9,824 nt of DNA from an uncultured Bacteroidales bacterium (GTDB lineage: Bacteria > Bacteroidota > Bacteroidia > Bacteroidales > UBA932). The stretch lies in assembly GCA_946617545.1 (NCBI GenBank), contig CAMOKK010000041.1, positions 1-9,824 of the forward strand, read 5' to 3'. A model generated the notes under the pieces. The model searched no databases, was not told the origin of the DNA, and saw only the letters and a list, made by a program, of their open reading frames with translations. Of this stretch, positions 1 to 6,137 are shown one piece after another (positions within the stretch are counted from its first letter, which is position 1; each line of letters begins with the position of its first letter). A program made the translations under genes and the position numbers.

Positions 1-2
1 TG

Positions 3-56
3 CGCTTGGGAGATACAGAGCCCAAACGATTCAAATACAAGAAGTTGATGGAGTAG
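3..56 (+). CDS. Possible 3' end of an unidentified gene (partial)
   Basis: Frame 3 is open from the window edge to a TAG at 54-56 and gives a 17-residue, lysine-rich tail ending FKYKKLME. Frame 1 closes at 46-48. The stop lies immediately beside the stop of the minus-strand hydrolase gene (57-59), as expected for two convergent genes with no intergenic space. Seventeen residues are too few to identify a family, and an open stretch this short could arise by chance. If real, most of the gene lies left of the window. Confidence 0.4.
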   Translation, partial: RLGDTEPKRFKYKKLME

Positions 57-1343
57 TTACTCCCGGAACAAATCCCGCACGGGGAGTTGGGCGTCAAAGC
101 GGCCGCGGAGGTTCTTGCACAGATCGCCGGTGTTGCGGGTGAAGCGGGAGCCCCGCCAGGTGGAGGTGTTGGTGATGAAAATCCAGCATTCGCCGTCGGC
201 GTATTTCTTGATAAGGGCCGATGTTCCGGCAAAGGAGCCCGTACGCGTCCATTCGCCTTCGGGGCGGCAGTCCAGCCAGCCCAGGCCGTAGGTGTCGTCG
301 TCGAACCACACCGTCATCTGGTTCACGCTGAAAGGGTCCAGCAGGTCCGGGACCGGGCCGCCGCCGTCGATGCAGGCCACCAGCCGGGCCAGTTCCACGG
401 CCGATCCCACCCAGCCCCCGGCCCCGTACAGGCCGGAGATGTAATTGCCGCCGTAGCAGCGGGAGACGGAGGCGTACTTTCCGTCGAAGGAGGCCACGGG
501 CTTGTCGTCCGGCTGCGTGAAGTAGCGAGTTTCTCCGCTCTGGCGGTCTTTGAGGTAGTCTCCGCCCAGGCGGAAACCGTGGCAATGGGCCGGCTCAAAG
601 ACCTCCTGCTGCATAAATTCCTCATAAGGCATGCCGGAAACTTGCTCAATCACCAAGGAAGCCAGCAGATAACCGAAGTTGGAGTATTCCTGCCAGGTGC
701 CCGGCTCATAATAAAGCGGCTTGCCCAGTTCCGCCTTCACCAGATAATCCGTCGTGGGAGGCTCCTTGAGCCCATGCCGCTGCATGAATTGGGCCGTGGA
801 GAACATCACGTCTCCGCCCCGGGAGGTGAAACCGGCCTGGTGCCGCAGCAGATTCTCTACCGTGATGAGGCAGTAATTGTCGTCCCGGATATAGGGGTCG
901 TACCGGTTCAGGATGCCGAAGGGGCCGAAGACGGGGGAGTCCAGGAACACCTTCCCTTCTTCCTGCAGCCGCATGATGCCAACGGCCGTGAGGAGTTTGG
1001 ATACGGAGGCCAGCCGCATGCGGGTGCCGGGGGTCATGGGGGTATCCGGATCGGCCTTTCCATAGCCCCGGGCATAGAGAAGGGAGTCGTTGCGCATCAC
1101 GGCCAGGCTGGCCCCTTTGAGCGACCAGTGGTTCATGAAACTGTCCACCACCTGGTCCATGGCGGGGAGGCAGGAGAGGTCGTTGGTGATGGCCGAATTC
1201 AGGTCTTCCACCCATTTGACGGGAACGGGAGGCTCCTCCTGCCGGGAAGACGGCTCTTCCTGCCCGCGAAGCCGCAGGCCGAAACCCGCCCCCAGCAAAA
1301 TGACCAGCGGAAGTGCCCCGTATATGATATGGCGAAAATTCAC
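57..1343 (-). CDS. Serine beta-lactamase-family hydrolase (class C/PBP-like), membrane-anchored or secreted
   Basis: The 428-residue protein has the fold signature of the beta-lactamase/penicillin-binding family (PF00144): an SVSK nucleophile motif (Ser113, Lys116), a YSN motif (220-222) and an RTGSFAGT segment (367-374) where the third HTG/KTG-type motif belongs. Residues about 5-24 are a hydrophobic stretch with no lipobox, so it is a Sec signal peptide or an N-terminal anchor and the enzyme acts in the periplasm. The family includes D-aminopeptidases, esterases and class C beta-lactamases, and the motifs do not show which substrate is used. A true antibiotic-degrading role should not be assumed. 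The start is GTG at 1343, because the next Met (62) would lose the signal segment. This GTG overlaps the TGA of the upstream kinase gene as GTGA, which suggests coupled translation. It is the last gene of the leftward operon. Confidence 0.85.
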   Translation of the reverse strand: MNFRHIIYGALPLVILLGAGFGLRLRGQEEPSSRQEEPPVPVKWVEDLNSAITNDLSCLPAMDQVVDSFMNHWSLKGASLAVMRNDSLLYARGYGKADPDTPMTPGTRMRLASVSKLLTAVGIMRLQEEGKVFLDSPVFGPFGILNRYDPYIRDDNYCLITVENLLRHQAGFTSRGGDVMFSTAQFMQRHGLKEPPTTDYLVKAELGKPLYYEPGTWQEYSNFGYLLASLVIEQVSGMPYEEFMQQEVFEPAHCHGFRLGGDYLKDRQSGETRYFTQPDDKPVASFDGKYASVSRCYGGNYISGLYGAGGWVGSAVELARLVACIDGGGPVPDLLDPFSVNQMTVWFDDDTYGLGWLDCRPEGEWTRTGSFAGTSALIKKYADGECWIFITNTSTWRGSRFTRNTGDLCKNLRGRFDAQLPVRDLFRE

Positions 1344-1948
1344 GGCTTAATGAGACCGGCTTTCCGGCCGAATTCGATGATGTAATCGGCCGTCCCTTCA
1401 ATGCCCAGGATGGAGCTGTCTATGCACAGGTGGTAGTTGGAAGCCTGCCCCCAGGCGCCGAAGGTGTAGTAATTATAGTAGGTTTCGCGGGTGCGGTCCT
1501 TGCGGCGCATCAGCTTTTCGGCCTCGGCGGCGCTCAGATGCTCGTTTTCCATGAGGCGGCCGATGCGGTATTCCTCCGGTCCGCACACGAAGACATTCAG
1601 GCAGGGGCGGTCCCGGAGGATGTAGTCCGCGCACCGGCCGATGATGACGGCGTCGCCCTTGTCGGCAATCTGGCGGATCACCTCGCTCTGGATGTTGAAG
1701 AGCACGTTGTCGTTCACATAGCCGCTGTCCAGATAGCTCAGGCGCCCGGAGGCGAAGAAGCTGGAAACGGAGAACAGGCTCTTTTCCTCTCCATGGGCGA
1801 AGAGGCTCTTGGAGTAGCCGCTTTCCTCGGCCGTCTTGGAGATGAGTTCGTTGTCAAAAACCGGGATGCCCAGCTTGCTGCCCACGGCCTTGGCCACAAA
1901 GCCGCCGCCGCTGCCGAAACTTCGGCCCACATTGATAATCGTATGCAT
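1340..1948 (-). CDS. Cytidylate kinase-like family P-loop kinase
   Basis: The 202-residue protein matches the cytidylate kinase-like family (PF13189). It starts with a beta strand and a P-loop (GRSFGSGG, residues 8-15), then LGIPVFDNELI (26-36), the characteristic VIIGRCADYIL (101-111), and a basic lid-like segment RRKDRTRETYYNYYT (148-162) followed by WG and YHLCIDSS. It should transfer phosphate from ATP, but members beside a separate Cmk have no firmly known substrate. An upstream in-frame ATG at 1960 would add MTKD. I prefer the ATG at 1948 because family members begin right before the I-I-x-x-G-R strand, and the 1960 ATG lies inside a dispersed repeat. Bases AAAGG just before 1948 are a weak ribosome site. 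The gene sits between a MATE exporter and a serine hydrolase and overlaps the latter by 4 bp. Confidence 0.85.
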   Translation of the reverse strand: MHTIINVGRSFGSGGGFVAKAVGSKLGIPVFDNELISKTAEESGYSKSLFAHGEEKSLFSVSSFFASGRLSYLDSGYVNDNVLFNIQSEVIRQIADKGDAVIIGRCADYILRDRPCLNVFVCGPEEYRIGRLMENEHLSAAEAEKLMRRKDRTRETYYNYYTFGAWGQASNYHLCIDSSILGIEGTADYIIEFGRKAGLIKP

Positions 1949-1954
1949 ATCCTT

Positions 1955-1982
1955 TGTCATTCTGAACGAAGTGAAGAATCTC
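1955..1982 (-). repeat. Dispersed intergenic repeat of the HSERSEES type
   Basis: The 28-bp element reads, on the plus strand, TGTCATTCTGAACGAAGTGA followed by AGAATCTC. Its plus-strand translation gives CHSERSEESL and its minus-strand translation gives ILHFVQNDK. Both are junk peptides that recur in ORF predictions from Bacteroidota and related genomes, where near-identical short elements are scattered between genes. The ends can pair weakly (ATTCT with AGAAT). Here it fills the junction between the MATE stop codon (1982-1984) and the kinase start, so it touches the first base of the stop and supplies an alternative ATG at 1960. Only one copy is present in this window, so the identification rests on recognition of the motif. 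Confidence 0.7.
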
Positions 1983-3382
1983 TAAATCTGGCTTCCCAGG
2001 ATGGTGGGTTCGTCCCCGTCTTTCAGGCGCCCCAGTTTTCTGAGCAGCCCCACGGCCAGAAGAGCGGTGAGGAAGGCCGATATGCTGTCGGAAATGGGAA
2101 AACTGTACCAAACGCCGTTCTCGGACTCCAGCAGCGGCGGCAGGATGTAGATGCACGGCAGCAGGAAGAGCAGCTGGCGCGAAAGGGAGAGGAAGATGGA
2201 TTTTTTCACCATGCCCAGGCACTGGAACAGGTTGGTGGTGACCATCTGGAAACCTACGATGGGGAAGGCCAGGTTCATTTTCTGGAGGCCCCGTGCGGCT
2301 TTTTCCAGCAGCACCGGATCGGTGGTGAAAATGCCGGCGGCGGGGCCGGAAAGAAACTCCGACACTATGAAGCCGGCGAAGGTCACCAGCGTGGCCCAGA
2401 GGGCGGTTTTGACGTAAACTTCCCGTACGCGGCCGTACTGCCGGGCGCCGTAGTTATAGCCGGCGATGGGCTGCATGCCCTGGTTGAAGCCCATCACCAC
2501 CATCACAAAGAGGAAGGAGATGCGGTTTACGATGCCGTAGGCGCCGATGGCCAGGTCTCCGCCCCATTTGACCAGCTGCTGGTTGATGAACAGCACCACG
2601 ATGCAGCTCGCGAGGTTCATCAGGAAGGGTCCCAGGCCGATGGCCAGGGAATCCCTGGCCACTTTCCAGTCTACCCGGAATACTTTCCAGGAGCGGGGCA
2701 GATGCAAAAGACGCTCGGGATTGAAAAAATACCAGAGGGTATAGCCCAGCGACAGGCACTGGCACAGGACGGTGGCCAGGGCCGCGCCCCGGATGCCCAT
2801 CCCCAGGCCGAAGATGAATATGGGGTCCAGGATGGCGTTGGAGATGACGGTGAACAGCGTAAGCCCCATGGCCAGGCGGGGATTGCCGGAGGAGCGCACG
2901 ATGGAGTTGAGGCCGAAGTACAGATGCGTGACGGCATTTCCGAGGGCAATGACGGTCATGTATTCCCGGGCGAAGGGGAGGGTGGCCTGGGATGCCCCGA
3001 AAAAACACAGGATGGGGTCCATCCACAGCAGGGCCACCAGGGTGAAGACAACGCCCGTAATGATGTTGAGGGTGATGTCGTTGCACAGGACCTTCCGGGC
3101 GGCGCCGTAGTTTTTCTGGCCCAGGAGCACGGAAATCATGGTGGCGGCACCCACCCCCACCAGCGTTCCGAAGGCGGTGGAGATGTTCATCAGGGGGAAG
3201 GTGACGGCCAGACCCGCGATGGACAGGGAACCCACGTCGGCAATGTGGCCGATATAGATGCTGTCCACCATGTTGTACAGCGAGGACGCCGTCATGGCGA
3301 TGATGCCGGGAACGGCGTACTGCCTGATGAGGGCGCCGATGGGTTTGGTCCCCAGTTCGGTAGGGATTGCGCTTGCGCTCAT
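1982..3382 (-). CDS. MATE family multidrug/metabolite exporter
   Basis: The 466-residue protein is an inner-membrane antiporter of the MATE family (two PF01554 domains), which exports cationic drugs or metabolites using a Na+ or H+ gradient. The N-terminus carries the typical IRQYAVPGIIAMTASSLYN segment with VDSIYIGH (about residues 24-49), and the second half contains FNQGMQPIAGYNYGAR, the usual repeat of the NQ-G-QP-GYN-GA motif. Length and about 12 hydrophobic segments fit a complete family member. The substrate cannot be read from sequence. ATG at 3382 follows the upstream FKBP gene stop by 3 bp. The C-terminal tail ends GSQI at a stop codon whose first read-through neighbour is the dispersed repeat, so the repeat may have trimmed or reshaped the last residues. 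Confidence 0.95.
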   Translation of the reverse strand: MSASAIPTELGTKPIGALIRQYAVPGIIAMTASSLYNMVDSIYIGHIADVGSLSIAGLAVTFPLMNISTAFGTLVGVGAATMISVLLGQKNYGAARKVLCNDITLNIITGVVFTLVALLWMDPILCFFGASQATLPFAREYMTVIALGNAVTHLYFGLNSIVRSSGNPRLAMGLTLFTVISNAILDPIFIFGLGMGIRGAALATVLCQCLSLGYTLWYFFNPERLLHLPRSWKVFRVDWKVARDSLAIGLGPFLMNLASCIVVLFINQQLVKWGGDLAIGAYGIVNRISFLFVMVVMGFNQGMQPIAGYNYGARQYGRVREVYVKTALWATLVTFAGFIVSEFLSGPAAGIFTTDPVLLEKAARGLQKMNLAFPIVGFQMVTTNLFQCLGMVKKSIFLSLSRQLLFLLPCIYILPPLLESENGVWYSFPISDSISAFLTALLAVGLLRKLGRLKDGDEPTILGSQI

Positions 3383-3385
3383 GGA

Positions 3386-4471
3386 TTACATGTCGTTGGC
3401 AACCGTCACCAGCTCAAATTCAAAAACGAGCGGGGAATAGCCTGGAATCTTGTTTGAACGGGTGTCGCCGGCCTCTCCGTATCCGTGGGTGGAATCAAAG
3501 ATGGCCACGGCTTTCTGCCCTTGGTATTTCATCAGGAAGAGGGCACCTTTGAAGCCGTTGATCAGGCTGCTGGAGTTGCCCATGCTGATGCTGTCCCATT
3601 TGGGGGAGTAAGTGATGCTTACGGGAGAGTAGCTTTTTCCGGAGTCATAGATGCCGGCATCCTTGGCCACTTTCTCCACGGTGGTGTCAAACACCTGGCC
3701 GTTCAGGAGCCTGCCCGTATAGTTGATGGTACACTTGGCCACGGAATCCCGTTCTGCGGGCATGCCATCTTCGTCCACCGGAACTTCGTCCAGGTCGGAA
3801 TAGAAATAGAAGGTGTTGTCCACGGCCGAATCCGTCTTGTACGTGACGGGCTTGGCTTGGGGATAGTTGCGTTTCACGTAGTTGGCGATGCTGTCCAGCT
3901 CTACCATCAGCGGGTCGTCAATATGGCCGTGGGGCGTGACGGTATAGATAAGGTGCGTGGCAGAGGAGGGCATGTTGCTCAGGTATTCCTTTTGGGTGCC
4001 GTAGCGCGACGTAGTAATCATCCAGGAGGGAATCACGGCCGTGCGGGTGCCTTCCAGTTTCATGCCGCTGTACAGGGCGTCCACTCCGGCATAGCTGTTT
4101 CCTTTGCCCAGTTTATAGAAGCGGGGTCCGTAGTAAACGGCTTTTTTCTTGTCGTAGTTGCCCAGCTGCTTGGCCAGTTTCTCGTCCGTGGTAGAGGAAA
4201 TGCTGCCGTCCAGGCCGCGGATGGTGACATCGGCATAAACGTAGTCGGATACATCTTCCGTCCCGGCCAGGTTGATGGTGATGCCGTCTCCCTCCTTGTC
4301 TTCCAGGATGTACAGGCCGTCATTGTTCTGGACGACGCCATTGTGGTAGGTGTCTATCCACAGCTGGAGGTATTTCCGCTGAAATTCCGCGTCGCTGCTG
4401 CTGTCTTCTTTCACGCAGGCGGAGGCCGTCATGAGCGTCAGGGCCCCCAGGATGATATATTCAGTCTTCAT
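3386..4471 (-). CDS. FKBP-type peptidyl-prolyl isomerase lipoprotein with two FKBP-like domains
   Basis: The 361-residue protein begins with a lipoprotein signal peptide ending TASA-Cys19. The mature start C-V-K-E-D-S-S-S-D has the acidic K-(D/E)2 look of the Bacteroidota surface-export signal, so it may be displayed on the outer membrane. Residues about 244-357 form an FKBP domain: NYTGRLLNGQVFDT (Y251, F261, D262), LINGFKGAL (303-311), HGYGEAG (Y331) and a final VFEFELVTV strand. Residues about 75-180 look like a second, degenerate FKBP domain (YVYADVTIRGLDG, a VDALYSGMK helix, IPSW and SRYGTQ, then a THLIYTVTP strand). It should help fold proline-containing exported proteins, if the C-terminal domain is active. 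The start ATG overlaps the previous lipoprotein gene by 11 bp. The MATE gene follows 3 bp downstream. Confidence 0.88.
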   Translation of the reverse strand: MKTEYIILGALTLMTASACVKEDSSSDAEFQRKYLQLWIDTYHNGVVQNNDGLYILEDKEGDGITINLAGTEDVSDYVYADVTIRGLDGSISSTTDEKLAKQLGNYDKKKAVYYGPRFYKLGKGNSYAGVDALYSGMKLEGTRTAVIPSWMITTSRYGTQKEYLSNMPSSATHLIYTVTPHGHIDDPLMVELDSIANYVKRNYPQAKPVTYKTDSAVDNTFYFYSDLDEVPVDEDGMPAERDSVAKCTINYTGRLLNGQVFDTTVEKVAKDAGIYDSGKSYSPVSITYSPKWDSISMGNSSSLINGFKGALFLMKYQGQKAVAIFDSTHGYGEAGDTRSNKIPGYSPLVFEFELVTVANDM

Positions 4472-5009
4472 TGCTTATATTTTCAATCAGATAGTAATAG
4501 GCCAGGGCACTTCTTGCAGGAATCGTGCCCCGCTCGTTTTTTCCGAAACCATATTTTCCGGTAAAGAGGATGAAGCCCTCGTCCCACTGCTGGACGCCTT
4601 CCAGGCCGGCGGCCAGGCCCTCCACCAGCGTATTGTCCAGCGTAAGGGTGTCCAGTTTGTAAAGCGTGGAGTCCGTGAGTTCCCATCCGGCCTCCCGGGC
4701 CAGGTCTTTCCAATTGGTGGAAACCAGGTTGCTCATGGAAACGGAGGTGCCGGTGAGGGTGAAGCAGCCGTACACCAGGGACACTTTGCCGCCGGGCAGC
4801 AGGGAATCCCGGTCGGCGTCCAGGGTGTCGTGCAGGGTGAGCCGGTACACGTTGCCGTTTTTGGTAAGGGTGGCCAGGGGGTCCTTTTTCATCTGGGCCG
4901 ATACGAAGCCCTCGATATAGCCTGCCTGCTTGTCATAGGTGGCCTGCAGCGACTGCTTGGAGCAGGCAGCCACTAAAGCGAGAAGGAGGATGAGGGTGCT
5001 TCGCTTCAT
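4461..5009 (-). CDS. Small FKBP-like lipoprotein (degenerate PPIase, GldI-like position)
   Basis: The 182-residue protein has a clear lipoprotein signal peptide (LVAA-Cys16). Residues about 74-177 follow the FKBP pattern: KVSLVYGCFTLTG, then a LVEGLAAGLEGV helix (128-139), KYGFG (152-156), IPARSALAYYYLIENI (163-178). The FD pair that normally follows the YxG strand is missing (SVSMSN instead), so catalysis is doubtful and a chaperone or structural role is possible. In Flavobacteriia a GldI-type FKBP lipoprotein is, as I recall, found next to a DHH phosphoesterase. The same order here suggests a related locus, but gliding should not be inferred. The ATG overlaps the DHH stop as ATGA, and the 3' end overlaps the next FKBP gene by 11 bp. 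Confidence 0.75.
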   Translation of the reverse strand: MKRSTLILLLALVAACSKQSLQATYDKQAGYIEGFVSAQMKKDPLATLTKNGNVYRLTLHDTLDADRDSLLPGGKVSLVYGCFTLTGTSVSMSNLVSTNWKDLAREAGWELTDSTLYKLDTLTLDNTLVEGLAAGLEGVQQWDEGFILFTGKYGFGKNERGTIPARSALAYYYLIENISNED

Positions 5010-6028
5010 CGGAGGTAGTCCTTTAGGGTTTGACAGAGGTACTCATCGGCCTTTCCGGGGGCGAAGTCCTGCCCGGGGAAAAGCTTGCCGCCCGCGGCGT
5101 TCTCGTGCCCGCCGCCATGGAAACAGCGCTGCGCCAGATTCTGGGCCGATGTGCCTTTCTTGGAACGGACCGACACCCGGAAATGGTCTCCGTCTTCCTT
5201 CAGCAGCACGCTCAGACGCACTTTGCCGATGGAAAGGGGAACGTTCACCAGGCCTTCGGACTCTCCTTCCCGGAGGCCGAAGCGCTCCTGGATTTCCCGG
5301 GTGAGTATCATGTAGGCGGCGCCCTCTTCCAGAATACGGAGGCCTTCGCACTGCATATAACCCATGAGCCGTACTCGGTTCTGCCGGTAACTCTGGTACA
5401 GCTTTTCCAGCAGGGCGTCGCGGTCCACTCCGGAGGCAATCAGCTCCGAAGCCATCTGGAAGGTGGAGGGATAGACAGAATTGGCGAAATTGTTGGTGTC
5501 CGTGGTCATGCCGGCCATCAGGGACATGCCGATAGCTCCGGAAGGGGTGTTTTCCGGATCCAGGGCTTTCAGTACCCAGTACAGCAGTTCACTGGCGCTG
5601 GAAATCTCCGGGGTGGAGAAGACGAGATTGAAACTTCCGCTGTCCGGATTCAGGTGATGGTCTATCAGAATCTTGGGAGCAGTGGATTCTTCCAAAGGCT
5701 TCTGAAGCCCTTCCGTGCGGGAGAAGGCGTTGCAGTCCAGCAGGACAATCAAATCGGCCTTTTGGATGGTGGCGGCGGCCTTCTGAGGGTCTTTGTCGTT
5801 GAAAAGGTAGGGGACGGAGGGGGCCCTGAGGAAGTCCAGATTCTCCGGAGGCGTGTCCGGAAGGATGCAGGTGACCGGCCTGCCCAGCTGCTCCTTTACA
5901 TAGAGGCAGAGGGCGGCCGTAGAGCCCAGGGCGTCTCCGTCGGGATGGGTATGGGCCGCCACAACCACCTCACGGGCCGTTTCAAGGAGGGCTTTCAAGC
6001 TGCGTATCTTCTCTTTTTCCAGATTCAT
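5006..6028 (-). CDS. nrnA: DHH-family phosphoesterase, NrnA-like (nanoRNase / pAp phosphatase)
   Basis: The 340-residue protein has all the DHH/DHHA1 landmarks: HTHPDGDALGS (26-36), DCNAFSR (98-104), DHH (123-125), TTDT (175-178) and a C-terminal GGGHENAAGG (305-314). These bind two metal ions and substrate. NrnA-type enzymes degrade 2- to 5-nt RNA and, in many cases, dephosphorylate pAp to AMP in the cytoplasm. Some relatives prefer cyclic dinucleotide products, so the exact substrate is open. I chose ATG 6028, because a longer reading needs TTG at 6037 and adds only MPS. It is the first gene of the leftward operon, about 26 bp from a TAAATTTG promoter core, and its stop overlaps the next gene by 4 bp (ATGA). 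Confidence 0.92.
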   Translation of the reverse strand: MNLEKEKIRSLKALLETAREVVVAAHTHPDGDALGSTAALCLYVKEQLGRPVTCILPDTPPENLDFLRAPSVPYLFNDKDPQKAAATIQKADLIVLLDCNAFSRTEGLQKPLEESTAPKILIDHHLNPDSGSFNLVFSTPEISSASELLYWVLKALDPENTPSGAIGMSLMAGMTTDTNNFANSVYPSTFQMASELIASGVDRDALLEKLYQSYRQNRVRLMGYMQCEGLRILEEGAAYMILTREIQERFGLREGESEGLVNVPLSIGKVRLSVLLKEDGDHFRVSVRSKKGTSAQNLAQRCFHGGGHENAAGGKLFPGQDFAPGKADEYLCQTLKDYLR

Positions 6029-6042
6029 GGAGGGCAAAAATC

Positions 6043-6058
6043 ATTTGCGAGGGCAAAT
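6043..6058. promoter_or_regulatory. Inverted repeat over the leftward -7 box, possible operator or leader hairpin
   Basis: ATTTGC and GCAAAT form a perfect 6-bp inverted repeat around a GAGG spacer. It overlaps the leftward -7 box (6054-6061) and the expected transcription start, where a repressor could block initiation. In AT-rich DNA a 6-bp repeat can occur by chance. Confidence 0.3.
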
Positions 6059-6085
6059 TTACAAAAGATTATTGCTTTTGAGAAA
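6054..6085 (-). promoter_or_regulatory. Putative sigma-ABfr-type promoter of the leftward operon
   Basis: On the minus strand TAAATTTG (6061-6054) matches the Bacteroidota -7 consensus TAnnTTTG exactly. A TTTC at 6085-6082, 20 bp upstream, is a near match to the -33 TTTG box. Transcription would start around 6048-6049 and leave a leader of about 20 nt before the DHH gene ATG. The imperfect -33 box lowers confidence. Confidence 0.55.
6062..6080. promoter_or_regulatory. Inverted repeat between the divergent promoters
   Basis: CAAAAG and CTTTTG form a perfect 6-bp inverted repeat around the 7-nt spacer ATTATTG, which holds the TTG of the rightward -33 box. It lies between the two -7 boxes, so one bound protein could affect both promoters. 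Chance is a real alternative. Confidence 0.3.
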
Positions 6086-6102
6086 TCATTTTGTTAACTT
6101 TG
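6072..6102 (+). promoter_or_regulatory. Putative sigma-ABfr-type promoter of the rightward operon
   Basis: TAACTTTG (6095-6102) matches the Bacteroidota -7 consensus TAnnTTTG, and a TTG at 6072-6074 lies 20 bp upstream, as expected for the -33 box. A start near 6107-6109 leaves a roughly 30-nt, very A/T-rich leader with no Shine-Dalgarno sequence before ATG 6138, which is usual for this phylum. Confidence 0.65.
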
Positions 6103-6137
6103 TCGGAAGTTTAGAAAATTATAAAACACTAAGAATA

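Noticed and set aside
87..1385. 432-codon plus-strand frame opposite the hydrolase gene
   Set aside because: Low-complexity Gly/Ala/His/Val composition, no motif, and a complete SVSK/YSN hydrolase on the opposite strand.
1430..3457. Very long plus-strand open frame (675 codons) opposite the MATE and kinase genes
   Set aside because: It is antisense to two well-supported genes, is rich in His, Gly and Gln with no domain pattern, runs through the HSERSEES repeat, and arises from high GC and codon bias on the other strand.
3485..4564. Long plus-strand frame opposite the FKBP lipoproteins
   Set aside because: Antisense shadow with no recognisable domain. The opposite strand has signal peptides, FKBP motifs and coupled gene junctions.
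5030..6097. 355-codon plus-strand frame opposite the DHH gene
   Set aside because: Antisense shadow. All DHH motifs are intact on the minus strand, and the frame runs into the promoter region.
6027..6137. Upstream extension of the rightward membrane protein from ATG 6027
   Set aside because: The added 37 codons cover the promoter and overlap the DHH start. The ATG at 6138 directly precedes the membrane segment and follows an A-rich leader.
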